64,000 bases of DNA from Sphaerisporangium sp. TRM90804. Lineage in GTDB: Bacteria; Actinomycetota; Actinomycetes; Streptosporangiales; Streptosporangiaceae. Position numbers and translations under genes: made by a program. A model generated the notes under the pieces. That model was not told the DNA's origin. It saw only the letters and a program-made list of their open reading frames with translations, and made no database searches. Location: contig NZ_JARWAC010000010.1 in assembly GCF_029846175.1 (NCBI RefSeq), positions 186,001-250,000 of the forward strand. Reading direction: 5' to 3'. Of the stretch, positions 16,851 through 24,788 are shown one piece after another (position 1 is the first letter of the stretch; every line of letters starts with the position of its first letter).

Positions 16851-17832
16851 TCAGTTGATGACGGCGAGGCGGGTGATGGCGCTCCACCCGGTGCCGATGA
16901 GGATCTTGGTGTTGATGTTGGGCGCGCCTGTGGTGCCCTTGTTGAGGTAGGCGTACAGGTCGCCGTCGGTCATCCGGCCGACCACGTCCTTCTTGCCGTC
17001 GTGGTCGATGTCGGCGATCGTGAGTCGGTTGATCCCGTTCCAGCTTGAGCCGATCAGCACCTTGGTCGAGATGTTGGGTGCGCCTGTGGTGCCCTTGTTG
17101 AGGTAGGCGTACAGGTTGCCGTCGCCGCCACGCGCGGTCACGTCGGTTTTGCCGTCGTTGTCGATGTCCACCACGCTGATCAGGCTCACCCCGTTCCAGC
17201 TGCTGCCGATCGTCTTGCGATTGGAGATGTTCGGCGTACCGGGTGTGCCGCTGTTCAGGTAGGCGTAGAAGGTGCCGTCAGTGCTGCGGCCGATCACGTC
17301 GACCTTGCCGTCGTTGTCCAGGTCGGCGGTGACGACATCGGTGACGGAGTTCCAGCCGGTGCCGATCGTGACGCGGGTGGAGATGTTCGGCGCGCCGGGG
17401 GTTCCGGAGTTCAGGTAGGCGTACAGGGTGCCGTCGCTGCTGCGGCCGATCACGTCGGTCTTGCCGTCGTTGTCGATGTCGGCCACGTTCACCCGTGTGA
17501 TCGCGTTCCACCCGGTCCCGATCGTCTTACGGTTGGCGATGTTCGGCACACCCGGGGTTCCGGAGTTCAGGAACGCGTACAACGTGCCGTCGGTGTGCCG
17601 GCCGAGCACATCGCTCTTGCCGTCGTTGTCCACGTCGGCCACCGAGATCCGGGTGATCCCCGTCCACCCGGTGCCGAACTCCACCGGCCGCCCCGTCACA
17701 CCTGGTGCGCCCGGCGTACCGGTCCCCAGATACGCTCGCAGCGTCCCGTCGGCCAGCGTGCCCACCAGGTCGACCCGGCCGTCCGCGTCGAAGTCCGCCG
17801 CCTCACCCGTCGCGTCCTCAGGCTCGGCAGGG
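16851..17832 (-). repeat. 982-bp direct repeat, copy 2 (VCBS propeller)
   Basis: Second copy of 15115-16096. Even third codon positions agree in every stretch compared, which implies a recent duplication or ongoing gene conversion. Confidence 0.9.
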
Positions 17833-18458
17833 AGGTCAGGGGTGATCCCGACGGGGGCGGTGTAGCCCACGATGTCGACGTTCCCGCGGGAGTAGCTGTT
17901 CGCCTGGACCCGGTCGCCGCTGTTGCCCTCGATCGTGGTGACGGTGCTCGCGTTGGCCGACGTGACGATGCCGACATGGTCGATGTCGCCGCTCTGGTCC
18001 CAGTCGAAGACGACGGCGTCGCCGGGCAACGGGGTGTAGCCGCTGCTCCTGGTGTGCCAGGTGCCGTACTTCGTGCCGTAGTCCTTGAAGGACGCGGCCC
18101 ACCCCGTCAGCACGCCACCGCTCGTTTCGGCGATGTCCGCGTGAGTGACGCCCGCCGCCCTCCAGACGAACTTGGAGAAGTCGGCGCACCATTCGCTCTC
18201 CCGGAACTGGACACCGTCCCCGGTTCCACATCCGCTCGACGACTTCCACGTACGGAAGACGCCCGTGTAGTAGTTGCAGTTGCTCCCGGCGGGCCGCTCG
18301 ACGTTGCGCTGGCCGTCCGCCAGCTCCCGCTCCGCGACGGCGACGATGCTGGACCGCGTCGCCGCGGCGGCGGGCGTGCTCGTCATCGCCACCACCGCCG
18401 CGGCCGGCACCATCAGGGCGACGGAACTCGCGACCAGGCGGCCGAAGGACATTTTCAC
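16851..18458 (-). CDS. Secreted CHAP-domain amidase/endopeptidase with six VCBS/FG-GAP repeats
   Basis: The GTG at 18458 is chosen because GAGAGGAAG lies just upstream; ATG 18452 is two codons later. A signal peptide (SFGRLVASSVALMVPAAAVV) is followed by a CHAP domain with candidate catalytic Cys91 (ESEWCADFSKFVWRAAGV), the His of DIDHVGIV and the polar residue in EGNSGD. Six propeller repeats follow, identical to those of the neighbour at 15115. CHAP enzymes cut peptidoglycan peptides or amide bonds. The mature protein is probably exported to remodel the wall. Both genes encode 535 residues, and they are separated by 128 bp in the same direction. Confidence 0.87.
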   Translation of the reverse strand: MKMSFGRLVASSVALMVPAAAVVAMTSTPAAAATRSSIVAVAERELADGQRNVERPAGSNCNYYTGVFRTWKSSSGCGTGDGVQFRESEWCADFSKFVWRAAGVTHADIAETSGGVLTGWAASFKDYGTKYGTWHTRSSGYTPLPGDAVVFDWDQSGDIDHVGIVTSANASTVTTIEGNSGDRVQANSYSRGNVDIVGYTAPVGITPDLPAEPEDATGEAADFDADGRVDLVGTLADGTLRAYLGTGTPGAPGVTGRPVEFGTGWTGITRISVADVDNDGKSDVLGRHTDGTLYAFLNSGTPGVPNIANRKTIGTGWNAITRVNVADIDNDGKTDVIGRSSDGTLYAYLNSGTPGAPNISTRVTIGTGWNSVTDVVTADLDNDGKVDVIGRSTDGTFYAYLNSGTPGTPNISNRKTIGSSWNGVSLISVVDIDNDGKTDVTARGGDGNLYAYLNKGTTGAPNISTKVLIGSSWNGINRLTIADIDHDGKKDVVGRMTDGDLYAYLNKGTTGAPNINTKILIGTGWSAITRLAVIN

Positions 18459-18889
18459 GGCGCTTCCTCTCTCCAAGTGCTTACGGAGCGGAAGCCTGGT
18501 CGCGAGCTCTCCAAAAAGCCTCTAATGAAGTTAAAACCGCGGCGTACCGCGGCCGCCGGGCCGGGACGTCAGCCCGTGGCGGCCGCGGGGTGCGCGCCGC
18601 GTCCGGTGCCACGGTCACCGTCATCATGGGCGAGCTGGAGTCCTGTTCGGGCCGTACGGTGCTGGAGGTCCGCGCCGCCCGAGCCCAGGAACAGCAGAGG
18701 GCCGCCGGCCGCCGTGGTGGTCGAGGTGCGCGTGGTCCTGGCCGTCGTCCTCGGCGGGCCGCCGGCCGCCGTGGTACCGGTGACCCAATGTGATCAAGCT
18801 CCGCTTTGAGCCAGGGGGTCGCCGTATCCCAAGGTGGGGGACTCGCGGGCTTCCGGGGCATGATCGCCGTGGCCACACCTGTCCGGGCA
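18459..18889. other. Gene-free stretch
   Basis: The upstream region of the CHAP gene. No gene, repeat or terminator that I can support. Confidence 0.45.
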
Positions 18890-19157
18890 ACCCGTGCCCG
18901 ACGCGGCGCCGGCGCAGAGCTGGGCGGTCAAAGTGGCGCGGGCCCATTCTTCCCACCTTTCCGGCGACCAGCCGCGGTCCTGGACGAAGAGCAGGTACAG
19001 CTGCGGGCTGAGCAGCCATGGAGCAGTCGAACACTGCTCAGCGGACGGACGCCGACCGGGTCGGTACCGAACGCGACCAGGAGGAGGCCTCGATGATCTT
19101 CTCGCGGGTGCGGCGTGACCGCTCGGCCCGTTTGTCCGGCCGCTTGACGATGTTCAT
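18890..19157 (-). pseudogene. TetR-family regulator with internal deletion
   Basis: The minus strand starts MNIVKRPDKRAERSRRTREK and IIEA, the normal N-terminus of a TetR regulator before the DNA-binding helices. Shortly after that it meets a stop. A C-terminal TetR end, YLLFVQDRGWSPERWEEWAR then ATLTAQLC, appears soon afterwards in another frame. The helix-turn-helix recognition part and most of the ligand domain are gone. A palindrome typical of a TetR operator survives upstream at 19214-19231. Confidence 0.6.
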
Positions 19158-19213
19158 GGAGTTCCGCAGGTCAACCTATGCGGGGCCGCCGATGCGGCGG
19201 CAAAATATCAGAC

Positions 19214-19243
19214 TTGACTTATATAAGTTCAGGCCGGTACGGT
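19214..19243 (+). promoter_or_regulatory. Promoter with overlapping TetR-type operator
   Basis: A -35 TTGACT (19214-19219) and a -10 TACGGT (19238-19243), spaced 18 bp, point towards the SRPBCC gene at 19362. The perfect 12-bp palindrome ACTTATATAAGT (19217-19228) overlaps the -35 box, with partial extension to 19214-19231. It lies between this gene and the broken divergent tetR, and its AT-richness is striking here. Confidence 0.55.
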
Positions 19244-19361
19244 CTCCGTCGAGCCGCCCGGGGCAGGCGTGCACGCTTTCCCGGGTCAGTGGGAAGCCGC
19301 CCGGCAGGCCGGGTCCGGCACCGATACGGGCACCATGATCCACCACCGACAGAGGCCTGAG

Positions 19362-20006
19362 ATGAAAGACATACTGGACGAGCTGGCCGCCGTGCACCGG
19401 GCGATGGGCAACGGCAGAGTGCCCGCCGGCGAGGCGTACACCGTGGAGCTGCGGCGTCGATACGACGCGGAGATCGACGACGTCTGGGACGCCATCACCA
19501 AGCCCGAGCGGCTGCGCCGCTGGTTGAAGCCGGTCACCGGGGACCTTCGGCTTGGTGGAGAGTTCGAGTTGGCCGGTGGCGAGCACGGCGACATCCTCCG
19601 GTGCGAGCCGCCGCGTCTGCTCAAGGTGTCCTGGCTCTACGGACCGGACGCCGACGCCTGGCCCGGCACGAGCGAGGTGGAAGTGCGCCTGGCCCCGGGC
19701 CCGGCCGGCGACACGGAGCTCGAGCTGATCCACGCGGCGTTCGTCGGAGAGCCCTCCTTCCCCACCTACGGCCCAGGCGCCGGGGGCGTCGGGTGGGACC
19801 TGGCTCTGCTCGTCCTGGCCCGGCTCCTGGCCGATGGTGAGATCGCCGACCACGAGGAGTTCGAGAAGTCGCCCGAGGGACGCGAGTTCAGCCGGCGCAG
19901 CGCCGCAGCCTGGGGCCAGGCTCATCTGGCCGCCGGTGGCGAACCGGAGCACGTCGCGGCCGCGGTCGATGCCACCACCAAGTTCTACGCACCCGACCCG
20001 GCCTGA
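19362..20006 (+). CDS. SRPBCC (AHSA1-like) family protein
   Basis: The ATG at 19362 is preferred over the upstream in-frame ATG because AGAGG lies at the right distance. The 214-residue protein has the Bet v1-like helix-grip fold of the SRPBCC superfamily: VELRRRYDAEIDDVWDAITK, PERLRRWLKPVTGDLRLGGE and the C-terminal ELELIHAAFVGEP. Such proteins bind hydrophobic ligands; no catalytic residue can be assigned. The C-terminal 60 residues are helical and go beyond the usual domain. It was probably repressed by the neighbouring TetR, now inactivated. Confidence 0.8.
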   Translation: MKDILDELAAVHRAMGNGRVPAGEAYTVELRRRYDAEIDDVWDAITKPERLRRWLKPVTGDLRLGGEFELAGGEHGDILRCEPPRLLKVSWLYGPDADAWPGTSEVEVRLAPGPAGDTELELIHAAFVGEPSFPTYGPGAGGVGWDLALLVLARLLADGEIADHEEFEKSPEGREFSRRSAAAWGQAHLAAGGEPEHVAAAVDATTKFYAPDPA

Positions 20007-20131
20007 CATTCCTACCGCCGTGGCCTGCCCGGCGCCCTCGGCGCTCGCACCCACGATGGGATGACGAATCGCCAGGTGGAGGGCCGACCTCCACACTGCG
20101 TCCCACATAGAAGGAAAACGATGATGCGCCC

Positions 20132-20623
20132 ATGAGATACACCGTCTCCATCGAGATCGCCCTGCCGCGGGAGAAGACGGTCCAGCTGCTCGCCGACCCG
20201 GCACACCTGCCGAAATGGCTGCGGGGCCTGGTGCTGCACGAGCCGCTGAGTGGGGAGCACGGGCAGTTCGGCACCAAGTCACGGGTCGTGATGCAGGCGG
20301 GCCGGCGGAAGATCGAGTACAGCGAGACCATCACACGCCGGGAACCGGCGGACCTGCGCGAGATCCCGAAAACGAGCGTCGTCCACTTCGACCGCGAGAT
20401 CGTCGGCGAGGGCATATGGAGCGCCGCGCGCGACCGGCTGACCGAAGCCGGCCCGGAAACCACGCTCTGGGAGAGCGAGAACGAGTACCGGTTCAGTGGT
20501 TTTCTGCTGAAGCTGGTGGGACTTCTGATGCCCGGTGCCTTCCGCAAGCAGTCGCGACAGCACATGCAGGACTTCAAGGCGTTCGCCGAGCAGGGAAAGG
20601 ACGTCCGCGAAGCGACGGACTGA
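20132..20623 (+). CDS. SRPBCC family protein
   Basis: A 163-residue protein with the polyketide-cyclase/SRPBCC pattern: MRYTVSIEIALPREKTVQLL, ADPAHLPKWLRGL, and a C-terminal helix PGAFRKQSRQHMQDFKAFAE. Ligand and role are unknown. It lies 125 bp after the previous SRPBCC gene, facing the same way, and may be co-transcribed. The start is the ATG preceding RYTVSIE; an earlier ATG at 20121 runs straight into a stop. Confidence 0.75.
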   Translation: MRYTVSIEIALPREKTVQLLADPAHLPKWLRGLVLHEPLSGEHGQFGTKSRVVMQAGRRKIEYSETITRREPADLREIPKTSVVHFDREIVGEGIWSAARDRLTEAGPETTLWESENEYRFSGFLLKLVGLLMPGAFRKQSRQHMQDFKAFAEQGKDVREATD

Positions 20624-20687
20624 TCTGCCGTAACCGGTCAGCAGCGTTTCGGCTCCCGGCACATGGGGCGGTCCGGCCTGTCCAGGC

Positions 20688-20950
20688 TCACCGCAAATGT
20701 CCGGCGAGCCCGGCGTCCGCGAGCCTGGCCCGGGCCTGCTTGATCGTCTGCGGTGCCAGGTCCACACCGGTCACCCGATGCCCGGCCGCGGCCGGCAACG
20801 CAGACAGTGAGCCGGTGCCGCAACCGACGTCCAGGATGTCGGCCGGATCCGCGGGCGCCCACGCTCGCAGCAGGCGATTCCAGGCGACACGGTCGTGACC
20901 GCGAGGGAGGCGCTGGTGCCCAGCCGCTCGTGGAAGCTCTGGACCAAGCC
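20688..20950 (-). pseudogene. SAM-dependent methyltransferase, N-terminal fragment
   Basis: The minus strand reads RGHDRVAWNRLLRAWAPA, then ILDVGCGTGSLSALPAAAGH, VTGVDLAPQTIKQARARLAD and AGLAGHLR with a stop. This is motif I and the adenosine-binding acidic loop of a class I methyltransferase. The protein stops after motif II, so the substrate-binding part is missing, and the first codons (SFHERLGTS) are in another frame. Confidence 0.6.
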
Positions 20951-20978
20951 GGTGTGGTCCTTCTCGCCGTGGAGAAGG

Positions 20979-21021
20979 GCACGCGCCCCCGGCTCGGTCT
21001 ATCGGAGCCGGGGGCGCGTGC
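20979..21021 (-). terminator. Strong hairpin terminator
   Basis: A 17-bp perfect stem GCACGCGCCCCCGGCTC/GAGCCGGGGGCGCGTGC with a 9-nt loop lies 12 bp beyond the stop codon of the minus-strand gene at 21033. Confidence 0.8.
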
Positions 21022-21032
21022 GTTTCACGTGG

Positions 21033-21251
21033 TCACGCGTACAGGAAGTAATAGCGGTACCGGCTCTCCCACTGGCATGAATAGTCGTCCCACCAGCCCT
21101 GGGCGGTGCCGTGGGTTCCGATGCGCTCGCACTCCGATCGGTCCTTGAAGACACCGGCCAGCCTGTCGGCGTGCGCCGGGGCGGCGCCGATCGTCAGCGA
21201 CACTCCCAGGATCATGACGGCCGAGACGAGAACAGCGCGTGCCTTTCGCAT
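21033..21251 (-). CDS. Small secreted Cys-containing protein
   Basis: ATG 21251 follows a consensus GGAGG. The 72-residue product has a Sec signal peptide (MRKARAVLVSAVMILGVSLT, cleavage near PAHA-D). The mature part of about 44 residues, RLAGVFKDRSECERIGTHGT then AQGWWDDYSCQWESRYRYYF, has two Cys that could form one disulfide and is rich in aromatic residues. Similar short exported proteins are widespread in actinomycetes; no function is known to me. Confidence 0.65.
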   Translation of the reverse strand: MRKARAVLVSAVMILGVSLTIGAAPAHADRLAGVFKDRSECERIGTHGTAQGWWDDYSCQWESRYRYYFLYA

Positions 21252-21795
21252 TCGTCCTCCTGTGACTGGGGAGATCATGAAGGTGGACATTATCACTCAC
21301 CGCGAGCCAGGAGGATTGTCATGTCCGAATCGGGCTCGGGGGAGATGAAACTTTCATCGACGTCGCCGTGAGTGGTACGTGTTTCGCGGGGTATTCACCG
21401 TCGGCGAAGACGGTGTCGCTTCCCGGGCGCCTTTCCCCTCGGGTTCCGGATGCTGCCTATTCCAGGCGCCGACGGCCGTGAAAGGCCTCGCAGGTGCGTA
21501 TCCCGCCGCCTGTGCATGCCATGGATGATCTGTGCCTTCTTCGCGCTATATGTTCTCTAACGTACTGTTTATGCCGCTCTTTCTGGTGGTCGAAACGAGA
21601 TGAAGAAACCTTTGACCATAGCCACTTATGTGTCATATCGTCTCCCCGCCCATATCGATGTAAGTCGCGACACTCGAACAGGACGTTGTTCTCGCAGGCG
21701 CTACGGTCGGCGTGCCGATCAGGGTTGCCCGGCAGGGGAGAAGACACGGACGGTCACCGGGGAAGCGGCGATCATCCGAAGACCGGAGTCGCCCC
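21252..21795. other. Gene-free stretch between divergent secreted-protein genes
   Basis: AT-richer than average. TTGACC near 21611 could be a -35 element, but no good -10 follows at proper spacing. I see no supported gene. Confidence 0.4.
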
Positions 21796-23112
21796 ATGCA
21801 AGTTCGAATCCGTATGGCCATGATCGTCGGCATGGCGGTGACCATGCTGGCCGCCGTCGGCATGTCGGCCGCCGCGCCGCCGGCCCATGCCGCGGTGATC
21901 ACCGACATCGCCTACGCCCCCGCGCAACCGGCCGGCAGCAGGGGACATCTGCTGGACCTCTACCTGCCGTCCACCGGAATCACGCCCCGGCCGCTGATCA
22001 TCTGGCACACCGGCTCGGCGTGGACGAGCGACGACGGCAAGGCCGGCGCGGACGCGGTCGCGGCCGTCTTCAACCCCCTGGGGTTCGCCGTGGCCGGCGT
22101 CAGCGTCCGGTCCAGCGCCCAGGGGATCTTCCCGGCCCAGGTGCACGACATCAAGGCGGCCATCCGCTGGCTGCGTGCCAACGCCGCCACGTACCAGCTC
22201 GACCCCGCCCGCTTCGCGATCATGGGCGACTCCTCGGGCGGCTGGCTGACGGAGATGGCCACCCTGTCCGGCGGGGTGGCGGCGCTGGAGGGCACCGTCG
22301 GCACGACCGGCGTCTCCAGCGCCGTGCAGGTGGGGATCGCCTTCTTCAGCCCGACCGACTTCCTGCAGATGAACGCGCAGAACCTGCCGAGCGGCGGGCT
22401 CGACCACAACTCTCCCGCCTCGCCCGAGTCCCTCCTGGTCGGCTGCCCGATCCAGACCTGCCCCGCCACGGTGGCCCAGGCCAACCCGATGACCTACGTG
22501 GACGCCAACGACCCGCCGCTGATGTTCCTGCACGGCCAGGCCGACTTCCTGGTGCCGCACGGGCAGAGTGTGCTGCTCTACAACAGGATCAAGGCTCAGT
22601 GCGGCGACGCCACCTTCGTCTCGGTGCCCGGCGCGGATCACATGATGCCCCAGATCATGGACCCCGCCCAGTACGGTGCGCAGACCGTCCGCACCACCAC
22701 CGACTGCGGCGAGACCGTCGGCACCGGCACGTTGAACCCGACCTGGGCCAACTTCACGACCTTCCTGCGCGCCGGGCTCAAGATGGGCAACTCCTGCGAG
22801 GTCACCTACGCCACCGGCGCCTGGAACGGCGCTTTTAACGGCAGCGCGACCATCAGGAACACGGGCACGACCCCCGTCGACGACTGGACGCTGACGTGGA
22901 CCTGGCCGGGCAACCAGCAGGTCACGAGCGCCTGGAACGCCACGGTGACCCAGGCCGGCACCCAGGTGACCGCCCGTGACGCCGGCCACAACTCCTATAT
23001 CGGCCCCGGCTCCAGCCAGAGCTTCGGCTTCTCGGCGACCGCCACGGGGACGAACGGTATTCCGGCCCAGTTCAAACTCAACAACATCGTCTGCACGAGA
23101 GTGCCCGCCTGA
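21796..23112 (+). CDS. Secreted alpha/beta-hydrolase (esterase-like) with C-terminal CBM2
   Basis: ATG 21796 begins a signal peptide (MQVRIRMAMIVGMAVTMLAA, cleavage near PPAHA-A). Residues 33-330 are an alpha/beta-hydrolase of the BD-FAE/carboxylesterase type with nucleophile elbow GDSSGG (Ser146), an Asp region LMFLHGQADFLVPHGQ and the catalytic-His candidate PGADHMMP. Residues 335-438 form a family 2 cellulose/chitin-binding module bounded by two Cys (NSCEVTY and NNIVC), with aligned Trp residues (GAWNG, TWTWPGNQ, SAWNATV). It is probably a polysaccharide-associated esterase acting outside the cell. The upstream in-frame codons lack a signal sequence. Confidence 0.85.
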   Translation: MQVRIRMAMIVGMAVTMLAAVGMSAAAPPAHAAVITDIAYAPAQPAGSRGHLLDLYLPSTGITPRPLIIWHTGSAWTSDDGKAGADAVAAVFNPLGFAVAGVSVRSSAQGIFPAQVHDIKAAIRWLRANAATYQLDPARFAIMGDSSGGWLTEMATLSGGVAALEGTVGTTGVSSAVQVGIAFFSPTDFLQMNAQNLPSGGLDHNSPASPESLLVGCPIQTCPATVAQANPMTYVDANDPPLMFLHGQADFLVPHGQSVLLYNRIKAQCGDATFVSVPGADHMMPQIMDPAQYGAQTVRTTTDCGETVGTGTLNPTWANFTTFLRAGLKMGNSCEVTYATGAWNGAFNGSATIRNTGTTPVDDWTLTWTWPGNQQVTSAWNATVTQAGTQVTARDAGHNSYIGPGSSQSFGFSATATGTNGIPAQFKLNNIVCTRVPA

Positions 23113-23468
23113 GACGCGACGCGCCGGGCCTGAGCGGAATGGCGACGGCCCGGCGCCGTTCTCACGTCTCCTGACGCCGAATCATCACCTCGGAGAAACC
23201 GTGACGTGAACTGAAAGCGCACGCGCGGAGCGTGTTCGTTCTGTCTGAATGCGATCACGGAAGGTCACCGACCGGATCGCTCGCGTTTATATTGCTTTCT
23301 CCGATGGGCCGCCCCTATTGTTGCCCCTGGCGGCTCGCCGGCCCATTTCCGTTGCTTTCATCGCCCGGCCGGGGGTCGCCTGATGTCCCGGCGCCCGAAT
23401 GAATCGGATGAGGCGCCTTCCGCTGCCCGAAGGCCGTTGTCCGGGATCGTCGATTAGTAAGGGGACGT
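23113..23468. other. Gene-free region upstream of the PKS operon
   Basis: 356 bp that must carry the promoter of the polyketide operon. I see no convincing -35/-10 pair or palindrome; the ribosome site AAGGGGA precedes the GTG at 23469. Confidence 0.4.
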
Positions 23469-24521
23469 GTGCGTACATCCAACATGTTCGTCAGGAGTCT
23501 CGGCGTTTATGTGCCCGACAGTGTGAGCGTCGAGCAGGCGGTCCGTGAGGGCTGGTACCCGGCCGAGGAGGCCGAGAGGTTCCAGCAGATCGGCGCGGCG
23601 GTGGCCGGCGACATGCCCGCCCCCGAGATGGCGCGGCTCGCGCTCCTGGACGCGTACGACCGCTGGGGTGAGTCCTCCCCGCGGGACCTCGACCTTCTGC
23701 TCTACCCGTCGGTCTGGCACCAGGGCCCGAACGGCTGGCAGCCCCAGCACTACCTGCAGATGCACCTGCTCGGCGGAGACGTGCCGGCGTTCGAGATCCG
23801 GAGCGGCTGCGTAGGGATGATCAGCTCGCTCGAACTGGCGGCGAGCTACCTGCAGGCCGACGCGGAGCGGGAGACGGCCGTGGTCGTCTCCTCGGACAAC
23901 CACGGCACCCCGCTGGTGGACCGCTGGCGGATGACCCCCGGGGCGTTGATCGGCGACGCCGCGGCCGCGCTCGTGCTCGGCAAGGGGTACGGCATGGCCG
24001 AGCTCCTGTCGGTGAACGTGACGGTGATCCCGGAGGCCGACGCGGTCAACGACGGCGCCTACCCCCTGTTCCCGCCGGACGCCACCGTCGGCAGAGGGCT
24101 GAGCTTCGCGGACCGGCACGAGGAGTTCCGCCGGAAGCTGCTCAAGGCGCAGGGGACCGGGATCCACCTGACGATCCAGAAGACGATGATGCAGCAGGTC
24201 GAACGGACCCTGGACGAGGCCGGGATCGGACTCGACGACATCACGCGGGTGGCGTTGCCGCACGGCCGCCGCGAGGACCTGGACGGGCAGATGTCCTGGC
24301 TGGGCATCGAGGAGGATCAGACGACCTGGGACTACGGCAGGCGTGTGGGCCACTGCGGCGCGGTGGACCAGTTCATCGCCTTCGAGCATCTCATCGCGAC
24401 CGGCGGGCTCGTGGCCGGCGATCACCTGCTGATGGTCGGATTCGGCTCCGGCACGTCCGTCGCCGCGGCGGCGTTCAGGGTGCTGTCCACCTCTCCCGTC
24501 ACCAGAGGGGCACGCGCATGA
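23469..24521 (+). CDS. KAS III-like acyltransferase (CerJ/ChlB3-type)
   Basis: The GTG at 23469 follows AAGGGGA. The 350-residue thiolase-fold protein resembles ketoacyl-ACP synthase III. Cys114 sits in the active-site loop (RSGCVGMISSLELAA). A His is kept in RVALPHGRRED, and GHCGAVD replaces the usual GNTSAAS, giving a His-x4-Asp arrangement like that of KAS III-type acyltransferases which transfer aromatic or malonyl groups instead of condensing. In chlorothricin-type pathways such a protein moves the finished aromatic acid from the PKS to a free ACP. It overlaps the ACP gene by 4 bp (ATGA), is paralogous to the protein at 24789, and shares the motif GWYPAEEAE with it. Confidence 0.82.
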   Translation: MRTSNMFVRSLGVYVPDSVSVEQAVREGWYPAEEAERFQQIGAAVAGDMPAPEMARLALLDAYDRWGESSPRDLDLLLYPSVWHQGPNGWQPQHYLQMHLLGGDVPAFEIRSGCVGMISSLELAASYLQADAERETAVVVSSDNHGTPLVDRWRMTPGALIGDAAAALVLGKGYGMAELLSVNVTVIPEADAVNDGAYPLFPPDATVGRGLSFADRHEEFRRKLLKAQGTGIHLTIQKTMMQQVERTLDEAGIGLDDITRVALPHGRREDLDGQMSWLGIEEDQTTWDYGRRVGHCGAVDQFIAFEHLIATGGLVAGDHLLMVGFGSGTSVAAAAFRVLSTSPVTRGARA

Positions 24522-24769
24522 CCGAGCTCGCGCAGAGGCTGGTCGACTTCATCCAGGAGAACCTCGTCGAGGACGGCGACGACGTCAAGGTCGACGAGAC
24601 GACCCCGCTCCTGGTGTCGGGCCTCCTTGACTCCCTGCGGACGGCGCGGCTGCTGAACTTCCTCCGGAAGGACGTCGGCGTCAAGATCCCCGCCGCGAAG
24701 CTCGACCCCGGGAACTTCCGCGACGTCCTGACCATCGTGGCGATGGTCAGAGAACTCGAATCCGTCTAG
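24518..24769 (+). CDS. Discrete acyl carrier protein
   Basis: An 83-residue acidic helical protein with the phosphopantetheine site GLLDSLRTARLL; Ser39 is the attachment residue (L-D-S-L instead of the common D-S-L with Gly before it). It lies between two KAS III-like genes in a tightly packed operon (ATGA overlap upstream, 19 bp to the next start). In the ChlB1/B2/B3/B6-type system the free ACP carries the aromatic acyl group between the iterative PKS and the final acyltransferase, which is the most probable role here. Confidence 0.88.
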   Translation: MTELAQRLVDFIQENLVEDGDDVKVDETTPLLVSGLLDSLRTARLLNFLRKDVGVKIPAAKLDPGNFRDVLTIVAMVRELESV

Positions 24770-24788
24770 CCGGGGCGAGGGCAGAGTC

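Noticed and set aside
20753-21148. Plus-strand frames across the methyltransferase fragment and terminator
   Set aside because: They run through a perfect 17-bp terminator stem and match nothing; the minus strand has the recognisable DVGCGTG motif.
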